From CAMFLJ01 sp965279255 (GTDB lineage Bacteria > Actinomycetota > Acidimicrobiia > Acidimicrobiales > Acidimicrobilacustridaceae): a DNA stretch of 64,000 nucleotides. The notes beneath the pieces were generated by a model. The model made no database searches. It was not told the origin of the DNA and saw only the letters and a program-made list of their open reading frames with translations. Below are positions 30,533 to 38,234 of this stretch, one piece after another (positions within the stretch are counted from its first letter, which is position 1; every line of letters starts with the position of its first letter). Location: NCBI GenBank assembly GCA_965279255.1, contig OZ257146.1:3968001-4032000 (forward strand). Reading direction: 5' to 3'. Position numbers and translations under genes: made by a program.

Positions 30533-31063
30533 TCAGGTGGCGGTGGGGGAGGAGGTCTCGAGCACGAAGATGCGGATCTCGCGGTCCTGCACCCGCGTGC
30601 GGTACTTGGCGTAGCCGCCGTACACGCCCTGCGACGCGGCCCACACCTCGGCCCGCTCCTCGTCGGTGGCGGGTCGGGCCACCGCGTCGAGGGTGCGGCC
30701 CTCGTAAGCCACCGTCGCCCGGGGGTCGGCTTCCAGGTTGAACACCCAGGCCGGCGTGCTCGGGCCCCCGAAGTTGGTGCCGAGCAGGGCCAGATCGTCG
30801 CCCACCGGCACCGAGATCAACGGGGTGGTCCGCGGCTGACCGCTCCGGCGCCCGGTGGTGGTCACCATGATCACCGGCAGGCCGGCCAGCAGCCCCGGTG
30901 CCGACCAGCGGCCGTGGGTCGTGCGCTCGAGGAGCCGGTCGACGGGCGGCAGCAGGCGGGCGAAGGTCCAGGCCCCGGGCTTCGAGGAGCCGAGCGCCTG
31001 CATCGAGCGCTGCACGGCGTTGGCGCGATGGTGCCGGTACCCGAGCTCGGTGGCGGTTCCCAT
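30533..31063 (-). CDS. Deazaflavin (F420)-dependent nitroreductase family protein
   Basis: The 176-residue protein matches the DUF385/Ddn split-barrel family: TTTGRRSGQPRTTPL, GDDLALLGTNFGG, PAWVFNLEADP and a C-terminal VFVLE-type strand. These actinobacterial proteins bind F420, or in some branches FMN or heme. ATG 31063 is preferred because GGAGGG lies 8 bases upstream; the longer frame adds nine unconserved residues. Its role is unknown but it is one of three F420-linked families in the window. Confidence 0.82.
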   Translation of the reverse strand: MGTATELGYRHHRANAVQRSMQALGSSKPGAWTFARLLPPVDRLLERTTHGRWSAPGLLAGLPVIMVTTTGRRSGQPRTTPLISVPVGDDLALLGTNFGGPSTPAWVFNLEADPRATVAYEGRTLDAVARPATDEERAEVWAASQGVYGGYAKYRTRVQDREIRIFVLETSSPTAT

Positions 31064-31138
31064 GGTGCTCCCTCCCTCGACGCGGTCCATGCTCGGCGAG
31101 AGTCTGCCCCGGGTCGTGGACCGGCGCCGGGCGATGGC

Positions 31139-31570
31139 TCAGCGGCGTTCCAGGTCGAACTCGAGGACCTGGGTGAGCCTGACGTTGTTCCCCGACGGGT
31201 CGCGGAACGAGGTGTCGATCCCGTAGGGCTGCGGGGTCGGCGGATCGTTGAACACGACCCCGCGGGCGGACAGGTCGTCGTAGGTCGCCTGGCAGTCGTC
31301 GGTCTCGAGGAACAGCGTCCCGCCGGCTCCCATGGCCACCAGCTCCGCGAGCTGGCCGCTCGCCCCGGCCTCGAGCATGGGGGGCCCGGGCACGGGCATG
31401 AGGACGAGGCCCACGTCGGGCTGGCCGCCGGGGCCCACGACGAGCCAGCGGAAGCTCCACTCCTCCATCGTCACGTCGGAGCGGACCTCCCACCCCAGCG
31501 TCCCCACGTAGAACTCGAGCGCCTCGTCCTGGTCGTGCACCCAGAACTGGGCGTTGGCGATCTTGATCAT
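31139..31570 (-). CDS. VOC (glyoxalase/bleomycin resistance fold) protein
   Basis: The 143-residue protein shows two beta-alpha-beta-beta-beta modules: QFWVHDQDEALEFYVGTLG at the start and FLETDDCQATYDDLSARGV then GIDTSFRDPSGNNVRLTQ at the end. Such proteins are metal-dependent isomerases, dioxygenases or resistance proteins. The AraC-type regulator lies 27 bp upstream on the same strand, a pairing seen in many genomes, so they probably form one unit. The substrate is unknown. Confidence 0.85.
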   Translation of the reverse strand: MIKIANAQFWVHDQDEALEFYVGTLGWEVRSDVTMEEWSFRWLVVGPGGQPDVGLVLMPVPGPPMLEAGASGQLAELVAMGAGGTLFLETDDCQATYDDLSARGVVFNDPPTPQPYGIDTSFRDPSGNNVRLTQVLEFDLERR

Positions 31571-31597
31571 GTCGACCTCCTGTCGTCCCCGAGGACG

Positions 31598-32026
31598 CTA
31601 CGGACCAGGGGACGGAGGCGCTTCTCGAAACGTGCGGTTCTCCGGGCGCCCGTAGGCCCGGGCCACGCAGTCGGGCACCCGCACCAACCGCCGGGCGGGC
31701 GGGAACTGCTCCCGGTAGGCCACGGGGCTGACGCCGTGGACCCGTCGGAAGCTCGTGGTGAACGAGCCCAGGCTCGTCAGCCCCACGGCGTGGCAGATCT
31801 CAGTCACCGACCGGTCGGTGGTGCGCAGGAGCGCCGCGGCCCGCTCGAGGCGGCGGGTCAGCAGGTAGCGGTGCGGTGGCTCCCCGAACGAGCGGCGGAA
31901 CTCCCGGCTGAAGTGAGCGGGCGAGAGCCCTGCCGCCTGCGCCAGGTCGGCCACGGTGAGCGGGTCCGCGTACCGGGCGTCGGCCAGGTCCTTGGCCCGA
32001 AGGAGGTGTCGGACGGGTGGCACCAC
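31598..32026 (-). CDS. AraC family transcriptional regulator (short form)
   Basis: The protein is essentially just the two-HTH DNA-binding domain: DPLTVADLAQAAGLSPAHFS, then FGEPPHRYLLTRRLERAA and a second helix pair ending in VHGVSPVAYRE. The frame is open to 32065, but those 13 extra residues lie antisense to a protease remnant. Homologous short regulators begin at about RHLLRAKDLADARY, so I place the start at GTG 32026. It probably controls the adjacent VOC gene. Confidence 0.85.
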   Translation of the reverse strand: MVPPVRHLLRAKDLADARYADPLTVADLAQAAGLSPAHFSREFRRSFGEPPHRYLLTRRLERAAALLRTTDRSVTEICHAVGLTSLGSFTTSFRRVHGVSPVAYREQFPPARRLVRVPDCVARAYGRPENRTFREAPPSPGP

Positions 32027-32033
32027 CTCGCCA

Positions 32034-32357
32034 GTGTCGCAGAGCACCCAGTACGGCGAGCTCATGCTCGGCCGGGCCGTCTACGCCGCCGCCGACATCG
32101 ACCAGGCCGTGAAGATGGCGGTGTCGTCGATGATCAGCGCGGCCCGCGCCAACCTCTCGGTCGGCCCTCCGTACGACCTCGGGATCTACCGAAACGGCAC
32201 CTTCGCCCTCGAGCAGGGCCGCATGGACGCCGACTCCCCGTCGCTGGCCGCGCTGGGGCACGCGGGGCTCTCCCACCTGGTCGACGGGGTGCACTCCCTG
32301 CCGCCGGTGGTGCCCGACGCCGCCGTGCCCGAAGGTCCGCCCACCGCGAAGCACTGA
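32034..32357 (+). pseudogene. C-terminal fragment of a proteasome-type (COG3484-like) protease
   Basis: From about 32034 the frame reads TQYGELMLGRAV, then MISAARANLSVGPPYDL, then GRMDADSPSLAAL. These resemble the last third of the predicted proteasome-type proteases of COG3484 (compare KYGKPILDRAL and MRSNLSVGPPIDL). The N-terminal catalytic Thr region is missing and the space is taken by the AraC gene on the other strand. It is most likely a remnant. If translated, ATG 32064 would give 97 residues. The family call is from memory of motifs. Confidence 0.55.
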
Positions 32358-32369
32358 TAGAACGGTCCG

Positions 32370-33014
32370 ATGGCAGACCAGGCCGACTTCGCCGAACAGG
32401 CGATGGAGTACATGCCGCAGCTGTACTCCGCCGCGTTGCGCATGACGCGCAACGCGTCCGACGCGGAGGACCTGGTGCAGGAGACCTACCTCAAGGCCTA
32501 CCGGGGGTTCGGTGGCTACAAGGAAGGCACCAACCTCAAGGCCTGGCTGTACCGGATCCTCACCAACACGTTCATCAACTCGTACCGGGCCAAGAAGCGC
32601 CGCCCCGACGAGACCGAGCTCGACGAGGTCGAGGACCTCTACCTGTACCGCCGCCTCGGTGGCCTCGAGGCCGCCCAGGCCGGCCGCAGCGCCGAGGACG
32701 AGCTCATGGACTGGTTCACCGACACCGAGGTGAAGGACGCCATCGAGCACCTCCCGGAGAACTTCCGGCTGGCCGTCCTGCTCGCCGATGTCGAGGGCTT
32801 CTCCTACAAGGAGATCGCCGAGATCCTCGACATCCCGATCGGCACGGTGATGAGTCGGCTGCATCGGGGAAGAAAGGCGCTCCAGAAGGAGTTGTACGAG
32901 TACGCCCTCCAACATGGGCTCACCGACCGGCTCCCAGAGCCGGGAGGTGCAGGGGCCACCGAGCCCGTCGACCGCCAGCCGGCCCACACCGGCACGACCG
33001 CACACGACGACTGA
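32370..33014 (+). CDS. RNA polymerase sigma-70 factor, SigR/SigH-like
   Basis: The 214-residue factor has region 2 (MTRNASDAEDLVQETYLKAY, then FGGYKEGTNLKAWLYRILTN) and region 4 (VEGFSYKEIAEILDIPIGTV then MSRLHRGRKAL). It matches actinobacterial group 4 sigma factors of the SigR/SigH/RpoE type that answer thiol-oxidative stress. A Pro/Gly-rich tail of about 35 residues is added. A cysteine/histidine anti-sigma gene starts 3 bp downstream, as in sigR-rsrA. The ATG is 12 bp after the protease remnant. Confidence 0.92.
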   Translation: MADQADFAEQAMEYMPQLYSAALRMTRNASDAEDLVQETYLKAYRGFGGYKEGTNLKAWLYRILTNTFINSYRAKKRRPDETELDEVEDLYLYRRLGGLEAAQAGRSAEDELMDWFTDTEVKDAIEHLPENFRLAVLLADVEGFSYKEIAEILDIPIGTVMSRLHRGRKALQKELYEYALQHGLTDRLPEPGGAGATEPVDRQPAHTGTTAHDD

Positions 33015-33017
33015 GCC

Positions 33018-33335
33018 ATGGCCGAACATCCCCAGCACGATCATCAGCACGAGCCCGTCGACTGCGAGGCCGCGCTCGCCGAGATCTACACCTACCTCGA
33101 CGGCGAGCTCACCGACGAGAAGCGCCTGCTGATCGCCGGCCACCTCGAGGGCTGCAACCCGTGCATCGAGGCCTTCGACTTCGAGGCCGAGCTCCGGATG
33201 GTCATCTCGACCCGCTGTCGCAACGACGAACTGCCCGAGACGCTGCGCATCCGCATCGCCCAGAAGTTGACGATGATCGCCCAGGGCGACGACGTCGACG
33301 GCGGCGATGAGGGAGCCCGCTCCGTCGAGGCCTAG
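33018..33335 (+). CDS. RsrA-like zinc anti-sigma factor
   Basis: The 105-residue ZAS protein carries Cys16 and the motif H42-x3-C46-x2-C49 (GHLEGCNPC), the four zinc ligands of redox-sensing RsrA, plus IYTYLDGELTDE. The N-terminus is His-rich (HPQHDHQHE). Under disulfide stress such proteins lose zinc and release their sigma factor. It lies 3 bp after the sigma gene, so co-translation is likely. Gene names are withheld because sigR and sigH orthologues cannot be told apart here. Confidence 0.9.
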   Translation: MAEHPQHDHQHEPVDCEAALAEIYTYLDGELTDEKRLLIAGHLEGCNPCIEAFDFEAELRMVISTRCRNDELPETLRIRIAQKLTMIAQGDDVDGGDEGARSVEA

Positions 33336-33346
33336 GATCGGCGCCC

Positions 33347-33481
33347 ATGAGTATCGTCTTGGGCCAGGTCTGGACCTTCTGGATCGCAGTGTTCCTCGTC
33401 GTCCCGTCGATCCTGCTCGTGCTGGGCGTGATCGTGGGGTACGTGTACAAGGTGGTCATGCCCCGCTACCCCAAGCGCTGA
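33347..33481 (+). CDS. Small single-helix membrane protein
   Basis: This 44-residue ORF starts at ATG 33347, 11 bp after the anti-sigma stop. It has one hydrophobic segment, about residues 8-34 (including WIAVFLVVPSILLVLGVIVG), then a short basic end KVVMPRYPKR. This favours the C-terminus inside. The next gene starts 3 bp later. It is unknown to me. The hydrophobic pattern and tight spacing between real genes support coding despite the size. Confidence 0.55.
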   Translation: MSIVLGQVWTFWIAVFLVVPSILLVLGVIVGYVYKVVMPRYPKR

Positions 33482-33484
33482 CCC

Positions 33485-34558
33485 GTGGCGGGCGCGGTCG
33501 ACTGGGGTTTCGCCGAATGGGTGGCGATCCGCGCCGCCGGACGTGAGCCCTTCGCCGAGAGCTACCACTACGACTCGCTCCAGCCCGATTTCGACCGGCT
33601 GACGGCGCAGGCCGAGCAGCTCGTCGAGGCCGAGACCGGCCTCCGATCCCTCGCCGGCCCCGCCCGGGCGCGCGTCACCGACCGCGCCGGCTGGGTGCGG
33701 GCCAACCTCTCGTCGTTCCAGCGCCTGCTGCGCCCGTTGCTCGAGAAGTTCGACGACCGCGTCGGTTCCGGGCTCGCCGCACCCCTCACGACCCGCCTGG
33801 CCGGCGCCGAGCTGGGCATGGTGCTCGGCTGGATGTCGGGCCGGGTGCTCGGCCAGTACGACCTCCTGGTGATCGAGGAGGAGAACCCCGGCGACCAGGA
33901 CCTCGTCTACTACGTGGGCCCCAACGTGCTCGCCCTCGAGAAGCAGTTCGCCTTCCCGCCCGAGGAGTTCCGCCTGTGGCTCGCCCTGCACGAGGTCACG
34001 CACCGGGCGCAGTTCACCGGTGTGCCGTGGCTGCGTGAGCACTTCATCGGCCTGGTGCACGAGACCCTGGGTGCGGTCGACCCCGACCCCAAGCGGCTCC
34101 TCGACGGCGTGAACCGCATGGCCGACGCCGTCCGCTCGGGCAAGAACCCCCTGGCCGACGGTGGCCTGGTGAACCTGGTCGCCGGTCCCGAGCAGCGGGC
34201 GATCCTCGACCAGGTCAGCGGCATGATGAGCCTGCTCGAGGGCCACGGCGACGTCACCATGGACCGGGCCGGCCAGGGCCTGGTGCCGAGCGCCGACCGC
34301 TTCGGCCGGGTGCTGCGCGAGCGTCGCGACTCCGCCAAGGGCCTCTCGCGGCTGGTGCAGCAGCTCATCGGCCTCGAGGCCAAGCTCAACCAGTACGCCC
34401 AGGGCGAGGCGTTCATCGCCGACGTCGAGCGCGCCGGGGGCACCACGCTGCTATCGCGGGCCTGGGAGGAGTCGGGCAACCTCCCCAGCCTGATCGAGAT
34501 CCGCGAGCCCCACCGCTGGATCGAGCGGATGGGCGCCGCACTCCCCGCTGCCGGCTGA
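33485..34558 (+). CDS. Zincin-like metallohydrolase, DUF2342 (F420-biosynthesis-associated family)
   Basis: The 357-residue protein has the HEVTH zinc motif (His169-His173) in LALHEVTHRAQFTGVPWLR, preceded by YYVGPNVLALEK, and a later SLLEGHGDVTMD that supplies the third ligand region. This family occurs in actinobacteria next to tilS-hpt and is often labelled coenzyme F420 biosynthesis associated. No enzymatic activity is established. GTG 33485 is 3 bp after the small membrane gene. tilS follows after 13 bp. Confidence 0.85.
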   Translation: MAGAVDWGFAEWVAIRAAGREPFAESYHYDSLQPDFDRLTAQAEQLVEAETGLRSLAGPARARVTDRAGWVRANLSSFQRLLRPLLEKFDDRVGSGLAAPLTTRLAGAELGMVLGWMSGRVLGQYDLLVIEEENPGDQDLVYYVGPNVLALEKQFAFPPEEFRLWLALHEVTHRAQFTGVPWLREHFIGLVHETLGAVDPDPKRLLDGVNRMADAVRSGKNPLADGGLVNLVAGPEQRAILDQVSGMMSLLEGHGDVTMDRAGQGLVPSADRFGRVLRERRDSAKGLSRLVQQLIGLEAKLNQYAQGEAFIADVERAGGTTLLSRAWEESGNLPSLIEIREPHRWIERMGAALPAAG

Positions 34559-34571
34559 GGTCTCGGCCGTC

Positions 34572-35471
34572 GTGGCGGTCGTGACACCGGGCGCGCTGCT
34601 GGCGCGCTGCACGTTCCCGGCCCCGGGCACCCCGCTCGTGTGTGGCGTGTCCGGCGGGGCCGACTCGCTCGCCCTGCTGGTGCTGGCGGCGGCTGCCGGG
34701 TGCCAGGTCACGGCGGTGCACGTCGACCACGGCCTGCGGCCCGGATCGGCGGCGGAGGCCGACGTCGTCCGGGGCGCCGCCGAGCGCTACGGCGCCGTGT
34801 TCCGGGCCGAGGTCGTCACCGTCGATCCCGGGGCCAACCTCGAGGCCCGGGCCCGCGCCGCTCGCCGCGAGGCCCTCGGGCCCGACGCCGCCCTCGGCCA
34901 CACCGCCGACGACCGGGCCGAGACCGTGCTGGTGAACCTGCTGCGGGGAGCGGGCCTCGACGGCCTCGCCGGCATCCGCCCGGGCCACCGGCACCCGATC
35001 CTCGCCCTGCGCCGGGCCGAGACCGAGGCCCTGTGCGCCGCCGAGGGCCTGCACCCGGTGGCCGACCCGTCGAACCGCGACCCGGCCTTCCTCCGCAACC
35101 GGGTGCGCCACGAGGTCCTGCCGCTGCTCGACGAGGTCGCCGGGCGCGACCTCGTGCCGGTGCTCGGCCGACAGGCCGACCTGGCCGCCGACGTCGCCGA
35201 CCACCTCCGGGCCGAGGCCGCCTCGCTCGACGTCACCGAGGCCAGAACGCTGCGCGCCGCGCCCGAGGCCGTGGCCAGGGTCGCGGTGCGGGAGTGGCTG
35301 CGGGCCGACCACGTCGAACGCCACCCTCCCGACGCCGCCACGGTCGAGCGGGTGCTGGCTGTGGCGAGAGGCGAGGCGACGGCCACCGACGTGGGCCGGG
35401 GCCGCCGGGTCGAGCGGTCGCACGGACGCCTCCGGCTGGTGCCGTCGGACGGGCCCGACGGCGTGCGGTAA
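34572..35471 (+). CDS. tilS: tRNA(Ile)-lysidine synthetase
   Basis: The 299-residue PP-loop ATPase has SGGADS (residues 27-32), AVHVDHGLRPGS, LGHTADDRAETVLVNLLRGAG and the FLRNRVRHEVLPLL segment. It converts C34 of the minor tRNA-Ile to lysidine so that AUA is read as Ile. It is on the short side, as in other actinobacteria, with a reduced C-terminal domain. GTG 34572 fits the family N-terminus. hpt follows after 11 bp. Confidence 0.93.
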   Translation: MAVVTPGALLARCTFPAPGTPLVCGVSGGADSLALLVLAAAAGCQVTAVHVDHGLRPGSAAEADVVRGAAERYGAVFRAEVVTVDPGANLEARARAARREALGPDAALGHTADDRAETVLVNLLRGAGLDGLAGIRPGHRHPILALRRAETEALCAAEGLHPVADPSNRDPAFLRNRVRHEVLPLLDEVAGRDLVPVLGRQADLAADVADHLRAEAASLDVTEARTLRAAPEAVARVAVREWLRADHVERHPPDAATVERVLAVARGEATATDVGRGRRVERSHGRLRLVPSDGPDGVR

Positions 35472-35482
35472 CTTCGCCCACC

Positions 35483-36061
35483 GTGCCCGCTTCGAGCGAC
35501 CGTCCCCGCCTCAGTCCCGACACCGACCCGGACCTCGGTGAGATCGTCGTCACCGAAGAGGTGCTCAACCAGCGCCTCGCCGAGCTCGGTGAGGAGATCA
35601 CCCGCGACTACGAGGGCCGTGCCCCCTTGCTGATCGGCGTCCTCAAGGGCGCCGTGATGTTCATGGCCGACCTGGCCCGCCACATCGACCTCCCCGTCGA
35701 GCTCGACTTCATGGCGGTGTCGTCGTACGGCAGCGCCACCAAGACGAGCGGCGTGGTGCGCATCGTGAAGGACCTCGACATCGACCTCGGCGGCCGCGAC
35801 GTCATCGTGGTCGAGGACATCGTCGACAGCGGCCTCACCCTCAACTACCTGCTGAAGAACCTGGCGTCCCGCCATCCGGCCAGCCTCGAGGTGTGCGCCC
35901 TCCTCCTCAAGGAGGGGCAGCAGAAGGCCGAGCCGCCGTTGCGCTACGTCGGCTTCCGCCTGCCGAACACGTTCCTGGTCGGCTACGGCCTCGACGTGGC
36001 CGAGCGCTACCGCAACCTGCGCGACATCCGCACCTTCATCGGCCCGGAGGCCGGCCACTGA
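35483..36061 (+). CDS. hpt: Hypoxanthine phosphoribosyltransferase
   Basis: This 192-residue PRTase has LLIGVLKGAVMFMADLAR, MAVSSYG, the PRPP motif VIVVEDIVDSGLTL, and FLVGYGLDVAERYRNL near the end. It salvages hypoxanthine or guanine to IMP or GMP. GTG 35483 gives an N-terminus of about 20 residues before the conserved EEVLNQRL. In many actinobacteria ftsH follows; here folE follows after a 144-bp gap. Confidence 0.95.
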   Translation: MPASSDRPRLSPDTDPDLGEIVVTEEVLNQRLAELGEEITRDYEGRAPLLIGVLKGAVMFMADLARHIDLPVELDFMAVSSYGSATKTSGVVRIVKDLDIDLGGRDVIVVEDIVDSGLTLNYLLKNLASRHPASLEVCALLLKEGQQKAEPPLRYVGFRLPNTFLVGYGLDVAERYRNLRDIRTFIGPEAGH

Positions 36062-36205
36062 CCCGTCCGGCAGGGGCCGTGAGGGCGCGCCCCGCTAGCG
36101 TGGGCCGCCGTGAACGTCGTCCGACCCGGGGAATGAACCCCGGCCTCCGGGCGCTGGACCCCCGCAGTGCCGGCTGGGAGCCGGGCTGTGCCAAGGGGAG
36201 CAGGC

Positions 36206-36886
36206 ATGACCGACCAGACTCTGAGCATCGACGGCTTCGACCCCTCGTCCTTCGACGAGCCCGGGTCGTCGACGCCCGCCCGACCGGTTCCCCCACGCGA
36301 GGAGCGTCCCCCGTTGCCACCCGTCGACCTTCCCCGCATCGCGGCCGCCGTGAAGGAGATCCTCAGCGCCATCGGCGAGGATCCCGAGCGTGACGGCCTC
36401 CTCGACACCCCGATGCGGGTGGCGCGGATGTACGAAGAGGTCTTCGCCGGCCTCCGCGAGAACCCCGACACCCATCTCCAGGTGATGTTCGAGGCCGACC
36501 ACGACGAGATGGTCATGGTCCGCGACATCCCGATGACCTCGATGTGTGAGCACCACCTCGTGCCGTTCATGGGCAAGGCCCACGTGGCCTACATCCCGGG
36601 CGAGGACGGCCGCGTCACGGGTCTCTCGAAGCTGGCCCGCCTGGTCGACGCCTACGCCAAGCGCCCCCAGGTCCAGGAGCGGCTGACCGCTCAGATCGCC
36701 GACGAGATCGAGCGCACCCTGCAGCCGCGGGGCGTGCTGGTGGTCATCGAGGCCGAGCACCTGTGCATGTCGATGCGGGGTGTCCGCAAGCCGGGCGCGT
36801 CCACCGTCACCTCGGCGGTCCGCGGCCAGTTCCGCGACAGCACGGCCACGCGGTTCGAGGCCATGCGCTTCATCGAACGCCGTTGA
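36206..36886 (+). CDS. folE: GTP cyclohydrolase I
   Basis: The 226-residue enzyme makes dihydroneopterin triphosphate from GTP. Zinc ligands Cys114 and His117 (MTSMCEHHLVPF) and Cys187 (EHLCMSMRG) are present, with SKLARLVDAYAKRPQVQERL and the FRDS segment. The first 45 residues are a Pro-rich extension. ATG 36206 follows AAGGGGAG; the longer frame adds only leader. It heads the folate operon with folP overlapping by 4 bp. The 144-bp leader contains a TAGCGT at 36095 (possible -10) and a 6-bp hairpin at 36126-36143. Confidence 0.95.
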   Translation: MTDQTLSIDGFDPSSFDEPGSSTPARPVPPREERPPLPPVDLPRIAAAVKEILSAIGEDPERDGLLDTPMRVARMYEEVFAGLRENPDTHLQVMFEADHDEMVMVRDIPMTSMCEHHLVPFMGKAHVAYIPGEDGRVTGLSKLARLVDAYAKRPQVQERLTAQIADEIERTLQPRGVLVVIEAEHLCMSMRGVRKPGASTVTSAVRGQFRDSTATRFEAMRFIERR

Positions 36887-37686
36887 GCACCACGCCGACC
36901 CCACCGGTGCTGCCCCTGGTGATGGGGATCGTCAACGTCACCCCCGACTCCTTCAGCGACGGCGGCCGGTTCCTCGACCCCGAGCAGGCGATCGCCCACG
37001 GCCTCGAGCTGCTCGCCGAGGGCGCCGCGGTGCTCGACGTGGGCGGCGAGTCCACCCGCCCGGGCGCCGAGCGGGTGCCGGTCGACGAGGAGCTGCGCCG
37101 GGTGCTCCCGGTGGTCGAGGCCCTGTCGGGCCACGCCCGGGTCTCGATCGACACCCGCAAGCCCGAGGTCGCCCGGGCCGCGGTGGCGGCGGGCGCGACG
37201 CTGATCAACGACGTCTCGGCCGAGCTGTGGCCGGTCGCGGCCGAGCTCGGGGTCGCGTGGGTCGCCGTGCACATGCTCGGTGAGCCCGCCACGATGCAGG
37301 CCGCGCCCCACTACGACGACGTCGTCAGCGAGGTCTGCGCCTTCCTCGAGGAGCGCGCGACCCTCGCCCAGAGGGCCGGAGTGCCCGAGATCTGGGTCGA
37401 TCCCGGCATCGGGTTCGGCAAGGGCGTCGAGCACAACCTGGCGCTGCTCGCCCACCTCGACCGGGTGGTTGCACTGGGTTGGCCGGTGCTGGTCGGAACC
37501 AGCCGAAAGGCAACCCTGGGGCGGATTCTGGGCGAGTCCGACGGGGTCGAGGGCCTGGTCCCACCCGACGACCGCCTCGCTGGTTCGATCGCCACCGAGG
37601 TGTGGGCGATGCACCGCGGAGCGGCCATGGTGAGGGCCCACGACGTGCGTGCCGCCGTTCAGGCCTCCAAAGTCGTGGCAGCATGA
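36883..37686 (+). CDS. folP: Dihydropteroate synthase
   Basis: The 267-residue TIM-barrel enzyme joins pterin pyrophosphate and p-aminobenzoate. It has MGIVNVTPDSFSDGG, VGGESTRPGAERV, RVSIDTRKPEVA, LINDVSAE, DPGIGFGKGVEHNL and VGTSRK. All catalytic loops are intact. The start is probably TTG 36883, overlapping folE by 4 bp (TTGA), since no ATG or GTG precedes the first conserved strand by a normal distance except one just before MGIVN. Its stop overlaps the next gene by 4 bp. Confidence 0.94.
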   Translation: MSTTPTPPVLPLVMGIVNVTPDSFSDGGRFLDPEQAIAHGLELLAEGAAVLDVGGESTRPGAERVPVDEELRRVLPVVEALSGHARVSIDTRKPEVARAAVAAGATLINDVSAELWPVAAELGVAWVAVHMLGEPATMQAAPHYDDVVSEVCAFLEERATLAQRAGVPEIWVDPGIGFGKGVEHNLALLAHLDRVVALGWPVLVGTSRKATLGRILGESDGVEGLVPPDDRLAGSIATEVWAMHRGAAMVRAHDVRAAVQASKVVAA

Positions 37687-38204
37687 GCGCTGTGGCCAGC
37701 AAGGGCAAATGGGCCCAGGGCATCCGCCCCCGAAACTTCCATTGGGTGATCGCCGACCGTCTCGCCGTGTGCGAGCGGCCCGGTGGCTATGGCGCGAACC
37801 ACCGCAAGGTGCGCCGTCAGGAAGAGATCATCTGGGTCCGTGAGCAGGGCTTCACCTGCGTCGTCTCGGTGATCTCGGCCCCCCACAACCTGCACAACTA
37901 CGACGAGCTCGGCGTGGTCTGGCGCCATCGTCCGGTGCCCGACGACGAGCTCTCGGTCTACGAGCTCGGCTTCTTCAGCGAGCTGCGCGACATGCTCCAG
38001 CGCGGCGAGCGGGTCCTGATCCACGGCGAGGAGCTCGGCGACCGCGTCTGTGGCCTCATCGCCGGCTACCTGCTCTGGAACGGGCTGGTCGAGACGGCGC
38101 CCCGCACGGTCACCGTGATCGAGCGCCTCACCCAGCGTCAGCTCGGCCCCGCCGGCCGGGAGATGGTCGCGGTCGCCGCGACGCTCCCGCAGCCGCCCGA
38201 CTGA
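37683..38204 (+). CDS. Dual-specificity phosphatase-like protein lacking the catalytic Cys
   Basis: This 173-residue protein reads like a tyrosine/dual-specificity phosphatase: RNFHWVIADRLAVCERPGGY, EIIWVREQGFTCVVSVIS, then a P-loop VLIHGEELGDRVCGLIAGYL. In active enzymes that loop is H-C-x5-R. Here His114 and Arg121 are kept with the right spacing but position 115 is Gly, so catalysis by the usual thiol is not possible. It sits between folP and folB, overlapping folP by 4 bp, so it is expressed with folate genes. It may bind a phosphorylated ligand or protein. I know no named family. Confidence 0.6.
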   Translation: MSAVASKGKWAQGIRPRNFHWVIADRLAVCERPGGYGANHRKVRRQEEIIWVREQGFTCVVSVISAPHNLHNYDELGVVWRHRPVPDDELSVYELGFFSELRDMLQRGERVLIHGEELGDRVCGLIAGYLLWNGLVETAPRTVTVIERLTQRQLGPAGREMVAVAATLPQPPD

Positions 38205-38234
38205 CCCGCCAGGCAGCGAGAGGACCACCCCCCG

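Noticed and set aside
36101..36205. Riboswitch in the folE leader
   Set aside because: Only a 6-bp hairpin (36126-36143) is visible; no tetrahydrofolate riboswitch core could be recognised.
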